From NCBI GenBank assembly GCA_037176725.1, contig JAZBRS010000020.1:88792001-88856000 (forward strand): DNA of 64,000 nucleotides, read 5' to 3'. This stretch comes from Posidonia oceanica. Taxonomy: Eukaryota > Streptophyta > Magnoliopsida > Alismatales > Posidoniaceae. The notes beneath the pieces were generated by a model that saw nothing but the letters and a program-made list of their open reading frames with translations, did not search any database and was not told where the DNA came from. A program made the translations under genes and the position numbers. This document shows positions 28,473 to 40,250 of this stretch, piece after piece (positions within the stretch are counted from its first letter, which is position 1; every line of letters starts with the position of its first letter).

Positions 28473-29303
28473 ATGCAAAGGTGCTCATCCTCGAAGCTAA
28501 CAAACTTGACCACGAAGGGGCTTGTAAGGGCTAGTCCTCAAATTAAGGATGCAAGCAAACAAAAAAACGTGACTTCGAAAAGGCACGCAAAGGCACTCAT
28601 CCTCAAATTAGGGAAGCGAGCAAACATGACCACGAAGGGGCCTGCTAGGGCTTGTCCTCAAATTAAGGAAGCAAGCAAACAAACAGACGTGACATCGAAA
28701 TGGCTTGCAAAGGCGCTCGTTCTCAAATTATGGAAGCGAGCAAACAAGACCATGAAGGGGCATGTAAGGGCTTGTCCTCAAATTAAGGAAGCAAGCAAAC
28801 AAACAGACGTGACTTCGAAAAGGCACGCAAAGGCGCTCGTCCTCAAATTAAGGAAGCGAGCAAACATGGTCATGAAGGGGCTTGTAAGGGCTTGTCCTTA
28901 ATTTGAAGAGGCAAGCAAACAAACAGACATGACTTCGAAAAGGCACGCAAAGGTGCACATCCTCAAATTAAGGAAGCGAGCAAACATGACCACGATGGGG
29001 CATGCAAGGGCTTGTCCTCAAAATACAGATGCAACCAAACAAACGGACGAGACTTCGAAAAGGCACGCATTGGCGCTCGTCCTCAAATTATGGAAGCGAG
29101 CAAACATGACCACGATGGGGCAAGTCTGGGCTTGTCCTGAAATTAAGGAAGCAAGCAAAGCAACAGATGTGACTTTGAAAAGCACTCAAAGGCGCTCGTC
29201 CTCAAATTACGGAAGCGAGCAAACACGACCACAATTGGGCATGTAACGGCATGTCCTCAAATTATGGAAGCATGCAAACAAACAGACGTAACAACGAAAA
29301 GGC
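28473..29303 (+). repeat. 831-bp repeat unit in superunit 1
   Basis: 28473 and 29304 are equivalent points 831 bp apart. Both start a run GCATGCAAAGGTGCTC followed by a monomer lacking the AAATTAAG core, then GATGCAAGCAAACAAAAAAA. The matching unit in superunit 2 (about 36.46-37.17 kb) is one monomer shorter, near 708 bp. The unit includes GGTCATGAAGGGGCTTGT and TTTGAAGAGGCAAGC variants, useful as landmarks. Confidence 0.7.
28770..28889 (+). repeat. Representative 120-bp monomer (half B then half A)
   Basis: A near-consensus monomer given as a reference for the array. Half B starts with the arm GCTTG (28770-28774), a 17-bp core region and the arm CAAGC (28792-28796), then runs through GACGTGACTTCGAAAAGGCA. 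Half A starts with the arm GCTCG (28835-28839), the same 17-bp core and the arm CGAGC (28857-28861). Core-to-core distances are 65 bp (B to A) and 55 bp (A to B). After the core the halves still align: TGACCACGAAGGGGCATG in A against TGACTTCGAAAAGGCACG in B. B has an extra stretch of about 9-10 bp around AAACAGACG. The monomer therefore looks like an old ~60-bp duplication. Confidence 0.85.
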
Positions 29304-29377
29304 ATGCAAAGGTGCTCGTCCTCGAAGCGAGCAAACTTGACCACGAAGGGGCTTGTAAGGGCTAGTCCTCAAATTAA

Positions 29378-30923
29378 GGATGCAAGCAAACAAAAAAACG
29401 TAACTTCGAAAAGGCACGCAAAGGCACTCGTCCTCAAATTAGGGAAACGAGCAAACATGACCACGAAGGGGCCAGCTAGGGATTGTCCTCAAATTAAGGA
29501 AGCAAGCAAACAAACAGACGTGACTTCGAAATGGCACGCAAAGGCGCTCGTTCTCAAATTATGGAAGCGAGCAAACAAGACCACGAAGGGGCATGTAAGG
29601 GCATGTCCTCAAATTTAGGAAGCAAGCAAACAAACAGACGTGATTACGAAAAGGCACGCAAAGGCGCTCGTCCTCAAATTAAGGAAGCTAGCCATAATGG
29701 CCATGAAGAGGCATGTAAGCGCTTGTCCTCAAATTAAGGAAGCAAGCAAACAAACAGACGTGATTTCGAAAAGGCACGCAAAGGCACTCATCCTCAAATT
29801 AAGGAAGCGAGCAAACAGGACCACGAAGAGGCAGGTATGGGCTAGTCCTCGAATTAAGGAAGCAAGCAAATAAACAGACGTGACTTCGAAATGGCACGCA
29901 ATGACGCTCGTCCTGAAATTAAGGAACAGACGTGACTTCAAAATGGCAAGCAAAGTCGCTCGTCCTCAAATTACGGAAGCGTGCAAATGATACCAAGAAG
30001 GGGCAAGTATGGGCTTGTCCGCAAATTCAGGAAGCAAGCAAACAAACAGACGTGACTTCGAAAAGGCCAGCAAAGGCGCTCGTCCTCAAATTTAGGAAGC
30101 GAGCAAACATGACCATGAAGGGGCATGTAACGGCCTTGTCCTCAAATTTAGGATGCAAGCAAACAAAAAAACGTAACTTCGAAAAGGCACGCAAAGGCAC
30201 TCGTCCTCAAATTATGGAAACGAGCAAACATGACCACGAAGGGGCCTGCTAGGGATTGTCCTCAAATTAAGGAAGCAAGCAAACAAACAGACGTGACTTC
30301 GAAATGGCACGCAAAGGCGCTCGTTCTCAAATTATGGAAGCGAGCAAACAAGACCACGAAGGGGCATGTAAGGGCATGTCCTCAAATTAAGGAAGCAAGT
30401 AAACAAACAGACGTGATTTCGAAAAGGCACGCAAAGGCGGTCGTCCTCAAATTAAGGAAGCTAGCAATAATGACCATGAAGAGGCATGTAAGCGCTTGTC
30501 CTCAAATTAAGGAAGCAAGCAAGCAAACAAACGTGACTTCGAAAAGGCACGCAAAGGCACTCCTCCACAAATTAAGGAAGCGAGCAAACAGGACCACGAA
30601 GAGGCAGGTATGGGCTAGTCCTCGAATTAAGGAAGCAAGCAAATAAACAGACGTGACTTCGAAATGGCACGCAATGACGCTCGTCCTGAAATTAAGGAAC
30701 AGACGTCACTTCGAAATGGCAAGCAAAGGCGCTTGTCCTCAAATTAAGGAAGCGTGCAAACGAGACCAAGAAGGGGCATGTATGGGCTTGTCCGCAAATT
30801 CAGGAAGCAAGCAAACAAACAGATGTGACTTCGAAAAGGCCAGCAAAGGCGCTCGTCCTCAAATTTAGGAAGCGAGCAAACATGACCATGAAGGGGCATG
30901 TAACGGCCTTGTCCTCAAATTAT
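29378..30923 (+). repeat. 773-bp tandem duplication
   Basis: 29378-30150 and 30151-30923 are two units offset by 773 bp, checked at GGATGCAAGCAAAC (29378/30151), TGACCACGAAGGGGCC (29458/30231) and AAGGAACAGACG (29921/30694). Superunit copy 2 has only one such unit (from about 37.24 kb), so the duplication arose in copy 1, or one unit was lost from copy 2. Each unit contains the fused junction AAGGAACAGACGT, in which most of half A and the start of half B are deleted. Confidence 0.85.
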
Positions 30924-33298
30924 GGAAGGAAGCAAACTAACAGACGTGACTTCGGAAAGGCACGCAAAGGCGCTCGTCCTCAAATTGAGGTAGCGAGCCA
31001 ACATGACCACGTTGGGGCATGTAAGGGTTGTCTTCAAATTGATGAAGCAAGCAAACAAACAGACGTGACTTCGGAAAGACACGTAAAGGTGCACGTCCTC
31101 AAAATAAGGAAGCGAGTAAACCTGACCACGATGGGGCATGTAAGGGCTTGTCCTCAAATTAAGGAAGCAAGCAAACAAACAGACGTGACTTCGAAAAGGC
31201 ACATAAAGGCGCTCGTCCTCAAATTAATGAAGCGACCAAACATGACCACGAAGGGGCATGTAAGGGCTTGTCGTCAAATTGAGGAAGCAACCAAATAAAC
31301 AGAAGTGACATTGAAAAAGCACGTAAAGGTGCTCGTCCTCAAAATTAAGGAAGCGAGCAAACATGACCACGATGGGGCATGTAAGGGCTTGTCCTCAAAT
31401 TAAGGAAGCAAGCAAACCAACAGACGTGACATCGAAAAGGCACGCAAAGGCGCTCGTCCTCAAATTACGGAAGCGAGCAAACAGGACAGCGAATGGGCAT
31501 GTAATGGCTTGTCCTCAAGTTATGGAAGCGAGCAAACTAACAGACGTAACTTCGAAAAGGCACGCCAGGGTGCTTTTCCTCGAAGCGAGCAAACACGACT
31601 GCGAAGGGGCATGTAGGGGCTGGTCCTCAAATTAAGGAAGCAAGCAGAGAAACTGACGTGACTTCGAAAAGGCACGCAAAGGCGGTTGTCCTCAAATTAT
31701 GGAAGCGAGCAAACTTGACTACGAAGGGGCATGTAAGGGCATGTCCTCAAATTACGGAAACAAGCAAACAAACAGACGTGATTTCGAAAAGGCACGCAAA
31801 GGCGCTCGACCTCAAATTAAGGAGGCGAGCAAACCTGACCATGATGGGGCATGTAAGGGCTTGTCCTCTGATTAAGGAAGCAAGTAGACAAACGGACGTG
31901 ACTTCTAAAAGGTACGCAATAGAGCTCGTCCTCAAAATAAGGAAGCGAGCAAACATGGTCATGAAAGGGCATATAATGGCTTGTCCTTAAATTATGGAAG
32001 CAAGCAAACAAACTGACGTGACTTCAAAAAGGCACGCAAAGGAGCTCGTCCTCAAATTAAGGGAGCAAGCAAACTTGACTACGAAGGGGCATGTAAGGGA
32101 TTGTCTTCAAATTAAGGAAGCAAGCAAACAAACAGACGTGACTTCAAGAAGGCACGCAAAGGTGCTCGTCCTCAAATTAAGGAAGCGAGCAAACATGACC
32201 ACGATTGTGTATGTATGGGCTTCTGCTCAAATAAAGGAAGCATGCAAACAAATAGACGTGACTTCGAAAAGGCACGCAAAGGCACTCGTCCTCAAATTAA
32301 GGAAGCGAGCAAACAAGACCACGAACGGGCATGTACGGGCTTGTCCTCAAATTAAGGAAGCAAGCAAACAAACAGACGTGACATCTAGAAGGCACGCAAA
32401 AGTGCCCGTCCTCAAATTAAGGAAGCGAGCAAACATGACCACGAAGGGGCATGTATGGGCTTGTGCTCAAATAATGGTAGCATGCAAACAAATAGATGTG
32501 ACATCGAAAAGGCACGCAATGACGCTCGTCCACAAATTAAGGATGCGAGCAAACAAGACCCTGAAGGGGCATGTAAGGGCTTGTCCTCAAATTAAGGATG
32601 CCAGCAAACTAATAGACGTGACAATGAAAAAGCACGCGAAGGCGCTCGTCCTCAAATTTTGGAAGCGAGCAAACATGACCACGAAAGGGCAGGTAACGGC
32701 TTGTCCTCAAATTAAGGAAGCAAGCAAACAAACAGGCATAACATCGAAAAGGCACGCAAAGGTGCACATCCTCGAAGCGAGCAAACTTGACCACGTAGGG
32801 GCGTGTAAGTCTTGTCGTCAAATTAAGGCAGCAAGCAAACAAACAGACGTGATTTCGAAAAGGCACGCAAAGGCGCTCGTCCTCAAATTATTGAAGCAAG
32901 CAATCATGATCATGAAGGGGCACGTAAGGGCTTGTCCTCAAATTAAGGAAGCAAGCAAACAAGCAGACGTGTCTACGAAAAGGGACGCAACGGCGCTCAT
33001 CCTCAAATTTTGGAAGCGTGCAAACAAGACCACGGAGGGGCATGTAAGGGTCTTGTTCTCAAATTAAGGATGCCAGCAAACTAATAGACGTGACTTCGAA
33101 AAGGCACGCGAAGGCGCTCGTCCTCAAATTGAGGATGGAAGCTAACATGACCATAAAGGGGCATGAAAGGGCTTGTCCTCAAATTTATGAAGTAAGCAAA
33201 CAAACAGACGTGACTTCGAAAAGGTACGCAAAGGTGAACGTCCACAAATTATGGAAGCGAGCAAACCTGACTACGATGGGGCATGTAAGGGCTTGTCC

Positions 33299-34494
33299 TC
33301 AAATTAAGGAAGCTAGAAGCAAACAGCCGTGACTTCGAAAAGGCACGCAAAGGCGCTCGTCCTCAAATTAATGAAGCAAGCAATCATGATCATGAAGGGG
33401 CACGTAAGGGCTTGTCCTCAAATTAAGGAAGCAAGCAAACAAGCAGACGTGTCTACGAAAAGGCACACAAAGGTGAACGTCCACAAATTATGGAAGCGAG
33501 CAAACCTGACTACGATGGGGCATGTAAGGGCTTGTCCTCAAATTAAGGAAGCTAGAAGCAAACAGCCGTGACTTCGAAAAGGCACGCAAAGGCGCTCATC
33601 CTCAAATTGTGGTAGCGAGCAAACATGACCACGAAGGGGCATGAAAGGGCTTGTCCTCATATTTATGAAGCAAGCAAACAAACAGACGTGACTTCGAAAA
33701 GGCACGCAAAGGTGAACGTCCACAAATTATGGAAGCGAGCAAACCTGACTACGATGGGGCATGTAAGGGCTTGTCCTCAAATTAAGGAAGCTTGAAGCAA
33801 ACAGCCGTGACTTCGAAAAGGCACGCAAAGGCGCTCATCCTCAAATTGTGGTAGCGAGCAAACATGACCACGAAGGGGCATGAAAGGGCTCGTCCTCAAA
33901 TTTATAAAGCAAGCAAACAAACAGACGTGACTTCGAAAAGGCACGCAAAGGTGAACGTCCACAAATTATGGAAGCGAGCAAACCTGACTATGATGGGGCA
34001 TGTAAGGGCTTGTCCTCAAATTAAGGAAGCTAGAAGCAAACAACCGTGACTTCGACAAGGCACGCAAAGGCGCTCATCCTCAAATTGTGGTAGCGAGCAA
34101 ACTTGACCACGAAGGGGCATGAAAGGGCTTCTCCTCAAATTTATGAAGCAAGCAAACAAACAGACGTGACTTCGAAAAGGAACGCAAAGGTGAACGTCCA
34201 CAAATTATGGAAGCGAGCAAACCTGACTACGATGGGGCATGTAAGGGCTTGTCCTCAAATTAAGGAAGCTAGAAGCAAACAGCCGTGACTTCAAAAAGGC
34301 ACGCAAAGGCGCTCATCCTCAAATTGTGGTAGCGAGCAAACATGACCACGAAGGGGCATGAAAGGGCTTGTCCTCAAATTTATGAAGCAAGCAAACAAAC
34401 AGACGTGACTTCGAAAAGGCACGCAAAGGTGAACGTCCACAAATTATGGAAGCGAGCAAACCTGACTACGATGGGGCATGTAAGGGCTTCTCCT
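33299..34494 (+). repeat. 239-bp dimer array 2 (five units)
   Basis: Five units with starts at 33299, 33538, 33777, 34016 and 34255, all spaced 239 bp and carrying the same GCTAGAAGC / AACGTCCACAAATT variants as array 1. The first unit is chimeric because of the patch at 33350-33465. The array opens the second 7-8 kb superunit, as array 1 opens the first. Copy number differs by one between the arrays, which shows that dimers are still gained or lost. Confidence 0.9.
33350..33465 (+). repeat. Conversion-like patch copied from ~32.9 kb
   Basis: Inside the first 239-bp unit of array 2, about 115 bp match 32870-32985 at an offset of 480 bp. In the best-matched 113 bp I count one difference. Both copies share the unusual variants GCAAGCAATCATGATCATGA and GACGTGTCTACGAAAAGG, whereas related monomers elsewhere read GCGAGCAATCATGACC and GTGTCTTCG. 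Normal dimer sequence (GGTGAACGTCCACAAATT) resumes immediately after. This fits a short gene-conversion or unequal-exchange tract. Confidence 0.75.
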
Positions 34495-37400
34495 CAAATT
34501 AAGGAAGCAAGCAAACAAACGGACGTGACTTCCAAAAGGCACGCAAAGGCGCTCGGTCTCAAATTAAGGAAGCGAGCAAACAAGACTACGATGGGGCTTG
34601 TAAGGGCTAGTCCTCAAATTAAGGAAGCAAGCAGCAAACAGCCGTGACTTTGAAAAGACACGCAAAGGCGATCGTTCTCAAATTAGGGAAGCGAGCAAAC
34701 ATGACCACGAAGGGGCATGTAAGGGCTTGTCCACAAATTAAGGAAGCAAGCAAACAAACAGACGTGACTTCGAAAAGGCACGCAAAGACGCTCGTTCACA
34801 AATTAATGAAGCGACCAAACTTGACCACGAAGGGGCATGTAAATGCTTGTCCTCAAATTGAGGAAGCAAGCCAACAAACAGACGTGACTTCGGAAAGGCA
34901 CGCGAAGGCGCTCGTCCTCAAATTATGGAAGCGAGCAAACGAGACCATGAAGGGGCAAGTGGGGGATTGTCCGCAAATTCAGGAAGTAAGCAATCAAACT
35001 GACGTGACTTCGGAAAGGCCTGCAAAGGCACTCGTCCTCAAAATTAGGAAGCGAGCAAACATAACCACGAAGGGGCATGTAACAGCCTTGTCCTCAAATT
35101 CTGGAAGCAAGCAAACTAACAGACATGACTTCATAAAGGTACGCAAAGGCATTCGTCCTCAAATTGAGGTAGCGAGCAAACATGACCACGAAGGGGCACG
35201 TAAGGGCTTGTCCTCAAATTTATGAAGCATGCAAACAAACAGATGTGCCTTCGAAAAGGCACGCAAAGGTGCACGTCCTCAAATTAAGGAAGCGAGCAAA
35301 CCTGACCACGATTGGGCATGTAAGGGCTTGTCCTCAAATTAGGTAAGCAAGTAAACAAACAGACGTGACTTCGAGAAGGCACGCAAAGGCGCTCATCCTC
35401 AAAATAAGGAAGCGAGCAAACATGACTACGATGGGGCTTGTAAGGGCTTGTCCTCAAATTACGGAAGCAAGCAGCAAATAGCCGTGACTTTGAAAAGGCA
35501 TGCAAAGGCGCTCGTCCTCAAATTAAGGAAGCGAGCAAACATGACCACGAAGGGGCATGTAAGGGCTTGTCGTCAAAATAAGGAAGCAAGCAAACAAACA
35601 GACGTAACTTCGAATAGGCACGCAATGGTGCTCGTCCTCGAACTAAGGAAGTGAGCAAACATGACTACGAAGGGGCTTGTAAGGGCTTGTCCTCAATTTA
35701 CGGAAGTAAGCAAACAAACAGACGTAATTTCGAAAAGGCACAAAAAGGCACTCGTCCTCAAATTAAGGAAGCGAGCAAACATGACCACGAAGGGGCATGT
35801 ATGGGCTTGCCCTCAAATTAAGGAAGCAAGCAAACAAATGGACGTGACTTCAAAAAGGCACGCAAAGGCGCTCGTCCTCAAATTAAGGAAGCGAGCAAAC
35901 ACGACCACGAAGGGGCATGTACGGGCTTGCCCTCAAATTAAGGAAGCAAGCAAACAAATGGACGTGACTTCGAAAAGGCAGGCAACGGCGCTCGTCCTGA
36001 AATTAAGGAAGCGAGCAAACATGGTCTTGAAGGGGCTTGTAAGGGCTTGTCCTCAATTTGAAGAGGCAAGCAAACAAACAGACCTGACTTCGAAAATGCA
36101 CGCAAAGGTTCACATCCTCAAATTAAGGAAGCGAGCAAACATGACCATGATGGGGCATGCAAGGGCTTGTCCTCAAAATACGGAAGCAACCAAACAAACG
36201 GACGAGACTTCGAAAAGGCACGCAATGGCGCTCGTCCTCAAATTATGGAAGCGAGCAAACATGACCACGATGGGCAAGTCTGGGCTTGTCCTGAAATTAA
36301 GGAAGCAAGCAAAGCAACAGACGTGACTTTGAAAAGCACTCAAAGGCGCTCGTCCTCAAATTACGGAAGCGAGCAAACATGACCACGATTGGGCATGTAA
36401 CGGCATGTCCTCAAATTATGGAAGCATGCAAAAAAACAGATGTAACAACGAAAAGGCAAGCAAAGGTGCTCATCCTCGAAGCTAGCAAACTTGACCACGA
36501 AGGGGCTTGTAAGGGCTAGTCCTCAAATTAAGGATGCAAGCAAACAAAAAAACGTGACTTCGAAAAGGCACGCAAAGGCACTCATCCTCAAATTAGGGAA
36601 GCGAGCAAACATGACCACGAAGGGGCCTGCTAGGGCTTGTCCTCAAATTAAGGAAGCAAGCAAACAAACAGACGTGACTTCGAAAAGGCACGCAAAGGCG
36701 CTCGTCCTCAAATTAAGGAAGCGAGCAAACATGGTCATGAAGGGGCTTGTAAGGGCTTGTCCTTAATTTGAAGAGGCAAGCAAACAAATGGACATGACAT
36801 CGAAAAGGCACGCAAAGGTGCACATCCTCAAATTAAGGAAGCGAGCAAACATGACCACGATGGGGCATGCAAGGGCTTGTCCTCAAAATACAGATGCAAC
36901 CAAACAAACGGACGAGACTTCGAAAAGGCACGTAATGGTGCTCGTCCTCAAATTATGGAAGCGAGCAAACATGACCACGATGGGGCAAGTCTGGGCTTGT
37001 CCTGAAATTAAGGAAGCAAGCAAAGCAACGGATGTGACTTTGAAAAGCACTCAAAGGCGCTCGTCCTCAAATTACGGAAGCGAGCAAATACGACCACGAT
37101 TGGGCATGTAACGGCATGTCCTCAAATTATGGAAGCATGCAAACAAACAGACGTAACAACGAAAAGGCATGCAAAGGTGCTCGTCCTCGAAGCGAGCAAA
37201 CTTGACCACGAAGGGGCTTGTAAGGGCTAGTCCTCAAATTAAGGATGCAAGCAAACAAAAAAACGTGACTTCGAAAAGGCACGCAAAGGCACTCGTCCTC
37301 AAATTAGGGAAACGAGCAAACATGACCACGAAGGGGCCTGCTAGGGATTGTCCTCAAATTAAGGAAGCAAGCAAACAAACAGACGTGACTTCGAAATGGC

Positions 37401-39843
37401 ACGCAAAGGCGCTCGTTCTCAAATTATGGAAGCGAGCAAACAAGACCACGAAGGGGCATGTAAGGGCATGTCCTCAAATTAAGGAAGCTAGTAAACAAAC
37501 AGACGTGATTTCGAAAAGGCATGCAAAGGCGGTCGTCCTCAAATTAAGGAAGCTAGCAATAATGACCATGAAGAGGCATGTAAGCGCTTGTCCTCAAATT
37601 AGGGTAGCAAGCAAACCAACAAACGTGACTTCGAAAAGGCACGCAAAGGCACTCCTCCTCAAATTAAGGAAGCGAGCAAACAGGACCACGAAGAGGCAGG
37701 TATGGGCTAGTCCTCGAATTAAGGAAGCAAGCAAATAAACAGACGTGACTTCAAAATGGCACGCAATGATGCTCGTCCTGAAATTAAGGAACAGACGTCA
37801 CTTCGAAATGGCAAGCAAAGGTGCTTGTCCTCAAATTAAGGAAGCGTGCAAACGAGACCAAGAAGGGGCATGTATGGGCTTGTCCGCAAATTCAGGAAGC
37901 AAGCAAACAAACAGACGTGACTTCGAAAAGGCCAGCAAAGGCGCTCGTCCTCAAATTTAGGAAGCGAGCAAACATGACCATGAAGGGGCAGGTAACGGCC
38001 TTGTCCTCAAATTATGGAAGGAAGCAAACTAACAGACGTGACTTCGGAAAGGCACGCAAAGGCGCTCGTCCTCAAATTGAGGTAGCGAGCCAACATGACC
38101 ACGTTGGGGCATGTAAGGGTTGTCTTCAAATTGATGAAGCAAGCAAACAAACAGACGTGACTTCGGAAAGACACGTAAAGGTGCACGTCCTCAAAATAAG
38201 GAAGCGAGTAAACCTGACCACGATGGGGCATGTAAGGGCTTGTCCTCAAATTAAGGAAGCAAGCTAACAAACCGACGTGACTTCGAAAAGGCACATAAAG
38301 GCGCTCGTCCTCAAATTAATGAAGCGACCAAACATGACCACGATGGGGCATGTAAGGCTTGTCGTCAAATTGATGAAGCAACCAAACAAACAGACGTGAC
38401 ATTGAAAAAGCACGTAAAGGTGCTCGTCCTCAAAATTAAGGAAGCGAGCAAACATGACCACGATGGGGCATGTAAGGGCTTGTCCTCAAATTAAGGAAGC
38501 AAGCAAACCAACAGACGTGACATCGAAAAGGCACGCAAAGGCGCTCGTCCTCAAATTACGGAAGCGAGCAAACAGGACAACGAATGGGCATGTAATGGCT
38601 TGTCCTCAAGTTATGGAAGCGAGCAAACTAACAGACGTAACTTCGAAAAGGCACGCCATGGTGCTCTTCCTCGAAGCGAGCAAACACGACTGCGAAGGGG
38701 CATGTAGGGGCTGGTCCTCAAATTAAGGAAGCAAGCAGAGAAACTGACGTGACTTCGAAAAGGCACGCAAAGGCGGTTGTCCTCAAATTATGGAAGCGAG
38801 CAAACTTGACTACGAAGGGGCATGTAAGGGCATGTCCTCAAATTACGGAAACAAGCAAACAAACAGACGTGATTTCGAAAAGGCACGCAAAGGCGCTCGA
38901 CCTCAAATTAAGGAGGCGAGCAAACATGACCATGATGGGGCATGTAAGGGCTTGTCCTCTGATTAAGGAAGCAAGTAGACAAACGGACGTGACTTCTAAA
39001 AGGCACGCAATAGAGCTCGTCCTCAAAATAAGGAAGCGAGCAAACATGGTCATGAAAGGGCATATAATGGCTTGTCCTTAAATTATGGAAGCAAGCAAAC
39101 AAACTGACGTGACTTCAAAAAGGCACGCAAAGGAGCTCGTCCTCAAATTAAGGGAGCGAGCAAACTTGACTACGAAGGGGCATGTAAGGGATTGTCTTCA
39201 AATTAAGGAAGCAAGCAAACAAACAGACGTGACTTCAAGAAGGCACGCAAAGGTGCTCGTCCTCAAATTAAGGAAGCGAGCAAACATGACCACGATTGTG
39301 TATGTATGGGCTTCTGCTCAAATAAAGGAAGCATGCAAACAAATAGACGTGACTTCGAAAAGGCATGCAAAGGCACTCGTCCTCAAATTAAGGAAGCGAG
39401 CAAACATGACCACGAACGGGCATGTACGGGCTTGTCCTCAAATTAAGGAAGCAAGCAAACAAACAGACGTGACATCTAGAAGGCACGCAAAAGTGCCCGT
39501 CCTCAAATTAAGGAAGCGAGCAAACATGACCACGAAGGGGCATGTATGGGCTTGTGCTCAAATAATGGTAGCATGCAAACAAATAGACGTGACTTCGAAA
39601 AGGCACGCAATGACGCTCGTCCACAAATTAAGGATGCGAGCAAACAAGACCCTGAAGGGGCATGTAAGGGCTTGTCCTCAAATTAAGGATGCCAGCAAAC
39701 TAATAGACGTGACATCGAAAAAGCACGCGAAGGCGCTCGTCCTCAAATTTTGGAAGCGAGCAAACATGACCACGAAAGGGCAGGTAACGGCTTGTCCTCA
39801 AATTAAGGAAGCAAGCAAACAAACAGGCATAACATCGAAAAGG

Positions 39844-39848
39844 CACGC
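39844..39848 (+). repeat. Left target-site duplication, CACGC
   Basis: CACGC lies directly before the LTR terminus TGTTGACACC and is repeated directly after the other terminus. The unoccupied counterpart reads AAAAGGCACGCAAAGGTGCT once, for example around 54191-54210. Confidence 0.92.
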
Positions 39849-40250
39849 TGTTGACACCCCATTTTGACAGGCTGGATCGTTTGGAGCCTTCCGGTGGCTG
39901 CTGGAACCGAATCTAGACCCAAATCCACACCTCCCTCCCCTTCTTTCCCTTCAAAACAAGCCCAAACTCAACCTAGGATTACCCCCCTTTCCCGAACCTG
40001 AAAACCCACCAAAATCCGTAGGAAAACTCACCCCTGATGACTTAGCAAACCCACCAAAAAGCCTGCAAAATCTCAAACCAGACCCCTCCCAAAAACCCTA
40101 GGAAACTTAGGCAAAAATACCCTTTTTCTACACCTCAAAACCCCTCCAAAACTTCCTCAAAACCAAACCAAAACTCCGGGACCAAAACTAGAAACCCTAG
40201 ACCCCACACCCGCCAAATTTCACCCCTTTCCGAGACTCCTAAGACCCCCT
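39849..40250 (+). other. LTR 5' C-rich segment
   Basis: Opening part of the LTR, rich in CCC/AAA runs such as CAAAACCCCTCCAAAACTTC and containing AAACCCTAG near 40191. It aligns with the start of the second LTR at 63414, which differs at many positions. This would be the 5' end of U3 if the element is an LTR. No reading frame or RNA gene is seen. Confidence 0.6.

Larger units (their letters stand above)
25199..33298 (+). repeat. 7-8 kb superunit, copy 1
   Basis: This superunit starts with the 239-bp array, continues through a block of about 1.8 kb (26.64-28.47 kb), then ~830-bp and 773-bp repeats (28.47-30.92 kb), then part of block X (30.9-33.07 kb). Almost all of it recurs in the same order at 33.3-45.5 kb. 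The offset steps from about 8,100 to 7,862, 7,985, 7,865 and finally 7,091 bp. These steps correspond to one 239-bp dimer, one ~120-bp monomer, another 120-bp monomer and one 773-bp unit gained or lost. Identity in inspected stretches is about 97%. Confidence 0.8.
1..39848 (+). repeat. Left satellite array, 120-bp monomer family
   Basis: About 330 head-to-tail monomers, all in one orientation. Phase is kept for kilobases: between roughly 2.0 and 9.0 kb equivalent bases recur every 120 bp. Each monomer has two related halves. Half A carries a TCCTCAAATTAAGGA core followed by GCGAGCAAACATGACCACGA. Half B carries the same core followed by GCAAGCAAACAAACAGACGT and then GACTTCGAAAAGGCACGC. Monomers commonly differ at several to a dozen positions, and many changes are CG to TG or CA. 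Length variants of 111, 112, 119 and 121 bp and single-half units occur. I see no gene, RNA gene or other inserted element in this stretch. The array continues beyond the left edge. The satellite nature is certain; its family name and genomic location are unknown to me. Confidence 0.97.

Noticed and set aside
28811..28832. CENP-B-box-like site around CTTCGAAAAGGCACGC in half B
   Set aside because: The TTCG is present, but the required downstream A and CGGG positions do not match, and plants are not known to use a CENP-B box in this form. TTCGAA is only a short palindrome here.
31994..33067. Long plus-strand frame (357 codons) and similar ones at 50948-52060, 19821-20795 and 15765-16694 as genes for a basic repeat protein
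   Set aside because: They follow from a 120-bp period divisible by three. Starts and stops fall at random monomers, often by CGA to TGA; variants are mostly amino-acid changing; opposite-strand frames are open too. No promoter, intron or domain is recognisable.
1..39848. CRISPR array (regular direct repeats with variable parts)
   Set aside because: The repeats adjoin directly with a 120-bp period and no unique spacers; variation is scattered point mutation. The LTRs and context are eukaryotic.
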